This document shows, one piece after another, positions 52,144 to 63,604 of a stretch of 64,000 nucleotides of DNA. How positions within the stretch are numbered: the first letter of the stretch is position 1; each line of letters begins with the position of its first letter. Made by a program: the position numbers and the translations under genes. Where the stretch lies: assembly GCF_026212465.1 (NCBI RefSeq), contig NC_080061.1, forward strand, positions 21,069,695-21,133,694, written 5' to 3'. This DNA is from Amaranthus tricolor. Lineage: Eukaryota; Streptophyta; Magnoliopsida; Caryophyllales; Amaranthaceae. A model generated the notes under the pieces. That model was not told where the DNA came from. It searched no databases and saw only the letters and a program-made list of their open reading frames with translations.

Positions 52144-53660
52144 ATGATCATTGATCCTTGTTCATTGTTCATCGTTCATTCTTCAATGATCATTGATCCT
52201 TGTTCTTTCTTCATCGTTCATTCTTCCACGATCATTGATCCTTGTTCATTTTTCATCGATCATTGTTCAATGATCATTGATCCTTGTTCATTATTCATCG
52301 ATCATTGTTCAATGATCATTCATCCTTGTTCATTATTCATCGTTCATTCTTCAATGATCATTTATCCTTGTTCATTCTTCATCATTAATTCTTCAATGAT
52401 CATTGATCCTTGTACATTCTTCATTGTTCATTCTTCAATGATCATTGATGCTTGTTCATTATTGATCGTTCATTCTTCATCGTTCATTCTTCAATGATCA
52501 TTAATCGTTGTTGATTATTCATCGATCATTGTTCAACGATCATTGATCCTTGTTCATTATGCATCAATTTATTATTCATTGATAATTGATCCTTGTTCAT
52601 TATTCATCGTTCATTCTTCAATGATCATTTATTCTTGTACATTCCTCATCGTTCTTTCGTTAATGGTCATTGGTCCTTGTTCATTATTCATCGTTCATTC
52701 TTCATTGATCATTGATCCTTGTTCATTCTTAATCGTTAATTCTTCAATGATCATTGATCCTTGTTCATTATTCATCGATCATTGTTCAATGATGATTGAT
52801 CCTTGTTCATTATTAATCATTCATTCCTCAATGATCAATTATCCTTGTTCATTCTTCATCGTTTATTCTTTATTGATCATTGATCCTTATTCATTCTTCA
52901 TCGTTCATTCTTCAATGGTCATTGATCCTTTTAATTGTTCAACGCTCATTCTTCAATGATCATTGATCCTTGTTCATTAGCCATCGTTCATTCTTCAATG
53001 ATCATTTATCCTTGTACATTCTTCATTGTTCATTCTTCAATGATCATTGATCCTTGTTCATTATTGATCGTTCATTCTTCATCGTTCATTCTTCAATGAT
53101 CATTGATCGTTGTTGATTATTCATCGATCATTGTTAACCGATCATTGATCCTTGTTCATTATGCATAAATTTATTCTTCATTGATTATTGATCCTTGTTC
53201 ATTCTTCATCGTTCATTCTTCATGGATCATGGATCCTTCTACATTCTTCATCGTTCATTGTTCAATGATCATTGATCCTTATCATTATTCGTCGTTCATT
53301 CTTCATTGATACATTAATCCTTTTTAAAAGATCATTGATCCTTGTTCATTATGCATCAATTCATTCTTCATTGATCATTGATCCTTGTTCATTCTTCATC
53401 GTTCATTCTTCAATGATCATTGATCCTTGTTGAATATTCATCGATCATTGTTAACCGATCATTGATCCTTGTTTATTATACATCAATTCATTCTTCATTG
53501 ACTTTTGATCCTTGTTCATTCTTCATCGTTCATTCTTTATTGATCATGGATCCTTGTACATTCTTCATCGTTCATTCTTCAATGATCATTGATCCTTATC
53601 ATTATTCGTCTTTCATTCTGCATTAATCATTGATCCTTGTTCATTTTTCATCGTTCATTC
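52144..53660 (+). repeat. Last E-F-A HOR copy before the right domain
   Basis: E (52144), F (52543) and A (53420) are present with GTTAAC at 53450 and ATTAGCC at 52976. F is shortened near 53010. After A the sequence does not continue with B or a regular D'. This is the rightmost GTTAAC-bearing block in the window. Confidence 0.83.
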
Positions 53661-54624
53661 TTCAATGATCATTGATCCTTGTTGATTATTCATCGATCAT
53701 TGTTCAAAGATCATTGATACTTTTTCATTATTCATCGTTCATTCTTCAATGATCATTGATACTTTTTCATTATTCATCGTTCATTCTTCAATGATCATTG
53801 ATTCTTGTACATTCTTCATTGTTTATTCGTCAATGGTCATTGATCCTTGTTCATTATTCATCGTTCATTCTTCATTGATCATTGATCCTTGTTTATTCTT
53901 CAATGATCATTGATCCTTGTTCATTATGCATCGATCATTGTTCAATGATGATTGATCCTTGTTCATTATTAATCATTCATTCCTCAATGATCATAGATCG
54001 TTGTTCATTATTCATCGTTCATTCTTCATTGATCATTGATCCATGTTCATTCTTCATCGTTCATTCTTCAATGATCATTGATGCTTATTCATTCTTCATC
54101 GTTCATTCATCAACGATCATTGATCCTTATTCATTTTTCATCGATCATTGTTCAATGATCATTGATCCTTGTTCATTATTCATCGATCATTGTTCAATGA
54201 TCATTTATCCTTGTTGATTCTTCATCGTTAATTTTTCAATGATCATTGTTCCTTGTACATTCTTCATTCTTCATTGTTCATTCTTCAATGATCATTGATT
54301 CTTTTTCATTATTCATCGTTCATTCTTCATTGATCATTGATCCTTGTTCATTCTTCATCGTTCATTCTTCAATGATCATTGATCGTTGTTGATTATTCAT
54401 CGATCATTGTTCAACGATCATCGATCGTTGATCATTATGCATCTATTTATTCTTCATTGATTATTGATCCTTGTTCATTCTTCATCGTTCATTCTTCATT
54501 GATCATGGATCCTTGTACATTGTTCATCGTTCATTGTTCAATGATCATTGATCCTTATCATTATTCGTCGTTCATTCTTCATTGATACAATTATCCTTGT
54601 TCATTCTTCATCGTTCATTCTTCA
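53660..54624 (+). repeat. Transition between HOR domains
   Basis: A duplicated GATACTTTTTCATTATTCAT variant (near 53716 and 53758, 42 bp apart) is followed by monomers with more scattered changes, for example GATGCTTATTC and GATTCTTTTTC. The variants typical of the right domain then begin (GATCATTATGCATC near 54431, TACAATTATCC near 54586). No regular kilobase period is evident. Confidence 0.72.
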
Positions 54625-57600
54625 ATGATCATTGATCCTTGTTCATTATGCATCGTTCATTCTTCATTGATCATTGATCCTTGTTCATTCTTCATCGTTT
54701 GTTTTTTATTGATCATTGATCCTTGTTCATTATGCGTTGTTCATTCTTCATTGATCATTGATGCTTGTTCATTCTTCATCGTTCATTCTTCAATGATCAA
54801 TTATCCTGGTATATTCTTCAACGTTTATTTTTCATTGATTATTGATCCTTGTTCATTATTCATCTTTCATTCTTCAATGATCATTGATCCTTCAACATTA
54901 TTCATCGTTCATTCTTCATTGATCATTGATCCTTATTGATTCTTCATCGTTCATTCTTCAATGATCATTGATCCTTGTTCATTATGCATCGTTCATTTTT
55001 CATTGATCATTGATCCTTGTGTATTCTTAATCGTACATTCTTCAATGGTCATTGATCCTTGTACTTTATTCATCGCTCATTCTTCGTTGATCATTGATCC
55101 TTGTTCATTCTTCATCGTTCATTCTTTAATGATCATTATTCCTTGTTCATTATGCATCGCTCATTCTTCATTGATCATTCATCCTTGTTCATTCTTCATC
55201 GTTCATTCTTCATTAATCATTGATCCTTGTTCATTATGCATCTTTCATTCTTCATTGATCATTGATCCTTGTTCATTCTTCATCGTTCATTCTTCATTGA
55301 TCATTGATCGTTGTACATTCTTCATTGTTCATTGTTCAATGATCATTGATCCTTGTTCCGTATTCATCGTTCATTCTTCATTAATCAATTATCCTTTTTC
55401 GTTCTTCATCGTTCATTTTTCAATGATCATTGCTCATTGATCCTTGTTGATATTCTTCGATAATTGTTCAACGATCATTGATCCTTGTTCATTATGCATC
55501 GTTCATTCTTCATCGATCATTGATCCTTTTCCATTCTTCATCGTTCATTCTTCATTGATCATTGATCCTTGTTCATTATGTATCGTTCATTCTTCATTGA
55601 TCATTGATCCTTGTTCATTCTTCATCGTTCATTCTTCAATGATCATTGATCCTTGTTCATTATGTATCGTTCATTCTTCATTGATCATTGATCCTTGTTC
55701 ATTATGCATCGTTCATTCGTCATTGATCATTGATCCTTGTTTATTCTTCATCGTTCATTCTTCAATGATCATTGATACTGGTACATTCTTCATCGTTCAT
55801 TGTTCATTGATCATTGATCCTTGTAAATTCTTCATCGTTCATTCTTCAATGATCATTGATCCTTGTTCATTATGCATCGTTCATTCTTCATTGATCATTG
55901 ATCCTTGTTCATTCTTCATCGTTCATTCTTCATTGATCATTGATCCTTGTTCATTATGTGTCGTTCATTCTTCATTGATCATTGATCCTTGTTCATTATG
56001 CGTCGTTCATTCTTATTTGATCATTGATCCTTGTTCATGCTTCATCGTTCATTCTTCAATGATCATTGATCCTTGTTGATTATTCATCAATCATTGGTCA
56101 AAGATCATTGATCCTTGTTCATTATGCATCAATTTATTCTTCATTGATCATTGATCTTTGTTCATTCTTCATCTTTCATTCTTCAATGATAATTGATCCT
56201 TGTACATTCTTCATCGTTTATTCTTCAATGATCATTGATCCTTTTTCATTTTTCATCATTCATTCTTCATTGATCATTGATCCTTTTTCATTCTTCATCG
56301 TTCATTCTTCAATGATCCTTGATCCTTGTTCATTATTCATCAATCATTGTTCAATGATCATTGATCCTTGTTCATTATTCATCGTTCATTCTTCATTGAT
56401 CATTGATCCTTGTTCATTCTTAATCGTTCATTCTTCAATGATCGTTGATCCTTGTTCATAATTCATCGATCATTGTTCAATGATGATTGATCCTTGTTCA
56501 TTATTAATCATTCATTCCTCAATGATCAATTATCCTTGTTCATTCTTCATCGTTCATTCTTCATTGATCATTGATCCTTGTTCATTCTTCATCGTTCATT
56601 GTTCAATGATCATTGATCCTTTTACATTCTTCAACGCTCATTCTTCAATGATCATTGATCGTTGTTCATTATTCATCGTTCATTCTTCATTGATCATTGA
56701 TCCTTGTTCATTCTTCATCGTTCATTCTTCAATGATCATTGATCCTTGTTCATTATTCATCGATCATTGTTCAATGATGATTGATCCTTGTTCATTATTA
56801 ATCATTCATTCCTCAATGATCAATTATCCTTGTACATTATTCATCGTTCATTCTTCATTAATCATTGATTCTTGTTCATTTTTCATCGATCTGTTCAATG
56901 ATCATTGATCCTTGTTCATTATTCATCGATCATTGTTCAATGATCATTCATCCTTGTTCATTATTCATCGTTCATTCTTCAATGATCATTTATCCTTGTT
57001 CATTCTTCATCATTAATTCTTCAATGATCATTGATCCTTGTACATTCTTCATTGTTCATTCTTCAATGATCATTGATCCTTGTTCATTATTGATCGTTCA
57101 TTCTTCATCGTTCATTCTTCAATGATCGTTGATCGTTGTTGATTATTCATCGATCATTGTTCAACGATCATTGATCCTTGTTCATTATGCATCAATTTAT
57201 TCTTCATTGATAATTGATCCTTGTTCATTATTCATTGTTCATTCTTCATTGATCATTGATCCTTGTTCATTCTTCATCGTTTATTCTTCAATGATCATTG
57301 ATCCTTGTTCATTATTCATCGTTCATTCTTCATTGATCATTGATCCTTGTTCATTCTTCATCGTTCATTCTTCAATGATCATTGATGCTTGTTCATTCTT
57401 CATCGTTCATTCATCAACGATCATTGATCCTTGTTCATTTTTCATCGATCATTGTTCAATGATCATTGATCCTTGTTCATTATTCATCGATCATTGTTCA
57501 ATGATCATTTATCCTTGTTCATTCTTCATCGTTAATTCTTCAATGATCATTGTTCCTTGTACATTCTTCATTGTTCATTCTTCAATGATCATTGATTCTT

Positions 57601-57921
57601 GTTCATTATTCATCGTTCATTCTTCATTGATCATTGATCCTTGTTCATTCTTCATCGTTCATTCTTCAATGATCATTGATCGTTGTTGATTATTCATCGA
57701 TCATTGTTCAACGATCATTGATCCTTGATCATTATGCATCTATTTATTCTTCATTAATTATTGATCCTTGTTCATTCTTCATCGTTCATTCTTCATTGAT
57801 CATGGATCCTTGTACATTCTTCATCGTTCATTGTTCAATGATCATTGATCCTTATCATTATTCGTCGTTCATTCTTCATTGATACAATTATCCTTGTTCA
57901 TTCTTCATCGTTCATTCTTCA
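54625..57921 (+). repeat. Right-domain HOR (G-D-E-F), copy 1 (3297 bp)
   Basis: Block G (54625-56065) is rich in ATTATGCATCG and ATTATGTATCG variants and is followed by D (56066), E (56480-57125), F (57129) and a link region to 57921. G recurs at 57922 and 60687. Sub-blocks at 54961 and 55444 recur 3297 bp later. It shares D, E and F types with the rest of the window but lacks GTTAAC and ATTAGCC. Confidence 0.88.
55390..55438 (+). repeat. 49-bp monomer in block G (seven heptamers)
   Basis: CAATGATCATTGCTCATTG contains an extra CTCATTG before the next GATCC, lengthening the unit by exactly one heptamer. The same form is present in the sister copies near 58687 and 61494. The following unit is 41 bp (GATATTCTTCGATAATTG). 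Confidence 0.88.
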
Positions 57922-60686
57922 ATGATCATTGATCCTTGTTCATTATGCATCGTTCATTATTCATTGATCATTGATCCTTGTTCATTCTTCATCGTTTGTT
58001 TTTTATTGATCATTGATCCTTGTTCATTATGCGTCGTTCATTCTTCATTGATCATTGATGCTTGTTCATTCTTCATCGTTCATTCTTCAATGATCAATTA
58101 TCCTGGTATATTCTTCAACGTTTATTTTTCATTGATTTTTGATCCTTGTTCATTATTCATCTTTCATTCTTCAATGATCATTGATCCTTGAACATTATTC
58201 ATCGTTCATTCTTCATTGATCATTGATCCTTATTGATTCTTCATCGTTCATTCTTCAATGATCATTGATCCTTGTTCATTATGCATCGTTCGTTTTTCAT
58301 TGATCATTGATCCTTGTTTATTCTTAATCGTACATTCTTCAATGGTCATTGATCCTTGTACTTTATTCATCGCTCATTCTTCGTTGATCATTGATCCTTG
58401 TTCATTCTTCATCGTTCATTCTTTAATGATCATTATTCCTTGTTCATTATGCATCGCTCATTCTTCATTGATCATTCATCCTTGTTCATTCTTCATCGTT
58501 CATTCTTCATTAATCATTGATCCTTGTTCATTATGCATCTTTCATTCTTCATTGATCATTGATCCTTGTTCATTCATCATCGTTCATTCTTCATTGATCA
58601 TTGATCGTTGTACATTCTTCATTGTTCATTGTTCAATGATCATTGATCCTTGTTCCGTATTCATCGTTCATTCTTCATTAATCAATTATCCTTTTTCGTT
58701 CTTCATCGTTCATTTTTCAATGATCATTGCTCATTGATCCTTGTTGATATTCTTCGATAATTGTTCAACGATCATTGATCCTTGTTCATTATGCATCGTT
58801 CATTCTTCATCGATCATTGATCCTTTTCCATTCTTCATCGTTCATTCTTCATTGATCATTGATCCTTGTTCATTATGTATCGTTCATTCTTCATTGATCA
58901 TTGATCCTTGTTCATTCTTCATCGTTCATTCTTCAATGATCATTGATCCTTGTTCATTATGTATCGTTCATTCTTCATTGATCATTGATCCTTGTTCATT
59001 ATGCATCGTTCATTCGTCATTGATCATTGATCCTTGTTTATTCTTCATCGTTCATTCTTCAATTGATCATTGATCCTTTTTCATTCTTCATCGTTCATTC
59101 TTCAATGATCCTTGATCCTTGTTCATTATTCATCAATCATTGTTCAATGATCATTGATCCTTGTTCAGTATTCATCGTTCATTCTTCATTGATCATTGAT
59201 CCTTGTTCATTCTTAATCGTTCATTCTTCAATGATCGTTGATCCTTGTTCATTATTCATCGATCATTGTTCAATGATGATTGATCCTTGTTCATTATTAA
59301 TCATTCATTCCTCAATGATCAATTATCCTTGTTCATTCTTCATCGTTCATTCTTCATTGATCATTGATCCTTGTTCATTCTTCATCGTTCATTGTTCAAT
59401 GATCATTGATCCTTTTACATTCTTCAACGCTCATTCTTCAATGATCATTGATCGTTGTTCATTATTCTTCGTTCATTCTTCATTGATCATTGATCCTTGT
59501 TCATTCTTCATCGTTCATTCTTCAATGATCATTGATCCTTGTTCATTCTTCATCGATCATTGTTCAATGATGATTGATCCTTGTTCATTATTAATCATTC
59601 ATTCCTCAATGATCAATTATCCTTGTACATTATTCATCGTTCATTCTTCATTAATCATTGATTCTTGTTCATTTTTCATCGATCTGTTCAATGATCATTG
59701 ATCCTTGTTCATTATTCATCGATCATTGTTCAATGATCATTCATCCTTGTTCATTATTCATCGTTCATTCTTCAATGATCATTTATCCTTGTTCATTCTT
59801 CATCATTAATTCTTCAATGATCATTGATCCTTGTACATTCTTCATTGTTCATTCTTCAATGATCATTGATCCTTGTTCATTATTGATCGTTCATTCTTCA
59901 TCGTTCATTCTTCAATAATCGTTGATCGTTGTTGATTATTCATCGATCATTGTTCAACGATCATTGATCCTTGTTCATTATGCATCAATTTATTCTTCAT
60001 TGATAATTGATCCTTGTTCATTATTCATTGTTCATTCTTCATCGTTTATTCTTCAATGATCATTGATCCTTGTTCATTATTCATCGTTCATTCTTCATTG
60101 ATCATTGATCCTTGTTCATTCTTCATCGTTCATTCTTCAATGATCATTGATGCTTGTTCAGTCTTCATCGTTCATTCATCAACGATCATTGATCCTTGTT
60201 CATTTTTCATCGATCATTGTTCAATGATCATTGATCCTTGTTCATTATTCATTGATCATTGTTCAATGATCATTTATCCTTGTTCATTCTTCATCGTTAA
60301 TTCTTCAATGATCATTGTTCCTTGTACATTCTTCATTGTTCATTCTTCAATGATCATTGATTCTTGTTCATTATTCATCGTTCATTCTTCATTGATCATT
60401 GATCCTTGTTCATTCTTCATCGTTCATTCTTCAATGATCATTGATCGTTGTTGATTATTCATCGATCATTGTTCAACGATCATTGATCCTTGATCATTAT
60501 GCATCTATTTATTCTTCATTGATTATTGATCCTTGTTCATTCTTCATCGTTCATTCTTCATTGATCATGGATCCTTGTACATTCTTCATCGTTCATTGTT
60601 CAATGATCATTGATCCTTATCATTATTCGTCGTTCATTCTTCATTGATACAATTATCCTTGTTCATTCTTCATCGTTCATTCTTCA
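57922..60686 (+). repeat. Right-domain HOR, copy 2 (2765 bp, 504-bp deletion)
   Basis: This copy follows copy 1 at 3297 bp up to about 59060, then at 2793 bp (56865 against 59658). The difference is 504 bp, exactly 12 x 42. The junction is TTCTTCAATTGATCATTG near 59055-59072, joining late block G to the inside of block D. A further 28-bp loss is near 60035. Confidence 0.88.
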
Positions 60687-63604
60687 ATGATCATTGATCC
60701 TTGTTCATTATGCATCGTTCATTCTTCATTGATCATTGATCCTTGTTCATTCTTCATCGTTTGTTTTTTATTGATCATTGATCCTTGTTCATTATGCGTC
60801 GTTCATTCTTCATTGATCATTGATCCTTGTTCATTCTTCATCGTTCATTCTTCAATGATCAATTATCCTGGTATATTCTTCAACGTTTATTTTTCATTGA
60901 TTATTGATCCTTGTTCATTATTCATCTTTCATTCTTCAATGATCATTGATCGTTGAACATTATTCATCGTTCATTCTTCATTGATCATTGATCCTTATTG
61001 ATTCTTCATCGTTCATTCTTCAATGATCATTGATCCTTGTTCATTATGCATCGTTCATTTTTCATTGATCATTAATCCTTGTTCATTCTTAATCGTACAT
61101 TCTTCAATGGTCATTGATCCTTGTACTTTATTCATCGCTCATTCTTCGTTGATCATTGATCCTTGTTCATTCTTCATCGTTCATTCTTTAATGATCATTA
61201 TTCCTTGTTCATTATGCATCGCTCATTCTTCATTGATCATTCATCCTTGTTCATTCTTCATCGTTCATTCTTCATTGATCATTGATCCTTGTTCATTATG
61301 CATCTTTCATTCTTCATTGATCATTGATCCTTGTTCATTCTTCATCATTCATTCTTCAATGATCATTGATCAAGGTACATTCATCATCGTTCATTCTTCA
61401 TTGATCATTGATCGTTGTACATTCTTCATTGTTCATTGTTCAATGATCATTGATCCTTGTTCCGTATTCATCGTTCATTCTTCATTAATCAATTATCCTT
61501 TTTCGTTCTTCATCGTTCATTTTTCAATGATCATTGCTCATTGATCCTTGTTGATATTCTTCGATAATTGTTCAACGATCATTGATCCTTGTTCATTATG
61601 CATCGTTCATTCTTCATCGATCATTGATCCTTTTCCATTCTTCATCGTTCATTCTTCATTGATCATTGATCCTTGTTCATTATGTATCGTTCATTCTTCA
61701 TTGATCATTGATCCTTGTTCATTCTTCATCGTTCATTCTTCAATGATCATTGATCCTTGTTCATTATGTATCGTTCATTCTTCATTGATCATTGATCCTT
61801 GTTCATTATGCATCGTTCATTCGTCATTGATCATTGATCCTTGTTTATTCTTCATCGTTCATTCTTCAATGATCATTGATACTGGTACATTCTTCATCGT
61901 TCATTGTTCATTGATCATTGATCCTTGTAAATTCTTCATCGTTCATTCTTCAATGATCATTGATCCTTGTTCATTATGCATCGTTCATTCTTCATTGATC
62001 ATTGATCCTTGTTCATTCTTCATCGTTCATTCTTCATTGATCATTGATCCTTGTTCATTATGTGTCGTTCATTCTTCATTGATCATTGATCCTTGTTCAT
62101 TATGCGTCGTTTATTCTTATTTGATCATTGATCCTTGTTCATGCTTCATCGTTCATTCTTCAATGATCATTGATCCTTGTTGATTATTCATCAATCATTG
62201 GTCAAAGATCCTTGATCCTTGTTCATTATGCATCAATTTATTCTTCATTGATCATTGATCTTTGTTCATTCTTCATCTTTCATTCTTCAATGATAATTGA
62301 TCCTTGTACATTCTTCATCGTTTATTCTTCAATGATCATTGATCCTTTTTCATTTTTCATCATTCATTCTTCATTGATCATTGATCCTTTTTCATTCTTC
62401 ATCGTTCATTCTTCAATGATCCTTGATCCTTGTTCATTATTCATCAATCATTGTTCAATGATCATTGATCCTTGTTCATTATTCATCGTTCATTCTTCAT
62501 TGATCATTGATCCTTGTTCATTCTTAATCGTTCATTCTTCAATGATCGTTGATCCTTGTTCATTATTCATCGATCATTGTTCAATGATGATTGATCCTCT
62601 TTCATTATTAATCATTCATTCCTCAATGATCAATTATCCTTGTTCATTCTTCATCGTTCATTCTTCATTGATCATTGATCCTTGTTCATTCTTCATCGTT
62701 CATTGTTCAATGATCATTGATCCTTTTACATTCTTCAACGCTCATTCTTCAATGATCATTGATCGTTGTTCATTATTCATCGTTCATTCTTCATTGATCA
62801 TTGATCCTTGTTCATTCTTCATCGTTCATTCTTCAATGATCATTGATCCTTGTTCATTCTTCATCGATCATTGTTCAATGATGATTGATCCTTGTTCATT
62901 ATTAATCATTCATTCCTCAATGAACAATTATCCTTGTACATTATTCATCGTTCATTCTTCATTAATCATTGATTCTTGTTCATTTTTCATCGATCTGTTC
63001 AATGATCATTGATCCTTGTTCATTATTCATCGATCATTGTTCAATGATCATTCATCCTTGTTCATTATTCATCGTTCATTCTTCAACGATCATTTATCCT
63101 TGTTCATTCTTCATCATTAATTCTTCAATGATCATTGATCCTTGTACATTCTTCATTGTTCATTCTTCAATGATCATTGATCCTTGTTCATTATTGATCG
63201 TTCATTCTTCATCGTTCATTCTTCAATGATCGTTGATCGTTGTTGATTATTCATCGATCATTGTTCAACGATCATTGATCCTTGTTCATTATGCATCAAT
63301 TTATACTTCATTGATAATTGATCCTTGTTCATTATTCATTGTTCATTCTTCATTGATCATTGATCCTTGTTCATTCTTCATCGTTTATTCTTCAATGATC
63401 ATTGATCCTTGTTCATTATTCATCGTTCATTCTTCAATTATCATTGATCCTTGTTCATTCTTCATCGTTCATTCTTCAATGATCATTGATGCTTGTTCAT
63501 TCTTCATCGTTCATTCATCAACGATCATTGATCCTTGTTCATTTTTCATCGATCATTGTTCAATGATCATTGATCCTTGTTCATTATTCATCGATCATTG
63601 TTCA
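60687..63604 (+). repeat. Right-domain HOR, copy 3 (2918 bp)
   Basis: It matches copy 1 at 6104 bp over D, E and F (56066 and 62170; 57129 and 63233), so it keeps the 504 bp missing in copy 2. It has one extra 42-bp monomer near 61345-61390. It lacks about 420 bp at its end relative to copy 1, going directly from F/E-like monomers to the next G near 63605. Confidence 0.87.

Noticed and set aside
53660..54624. Insertion of a mobile element at the HOR domain boundary
   Set aside because: The transition has more irregular monomers, but every base still fits the 42-bp satellite; no foreign sequence, terminal repeat or ORF is present.
62170..63012. Longest open frame (280 codons) as a repetitive protein gene
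   Set aside because: It is the 42-bp satellite read in its only open frame. It usually lacks a distinct start context, stops at a 40-bp unit, and its copies elsewhere are broken by frame-shifting units (28, 41 and 56 bp). There is no non-repetitive domain, signal peptide or neighbouring gene. The same applies to all other ORFs in the window.
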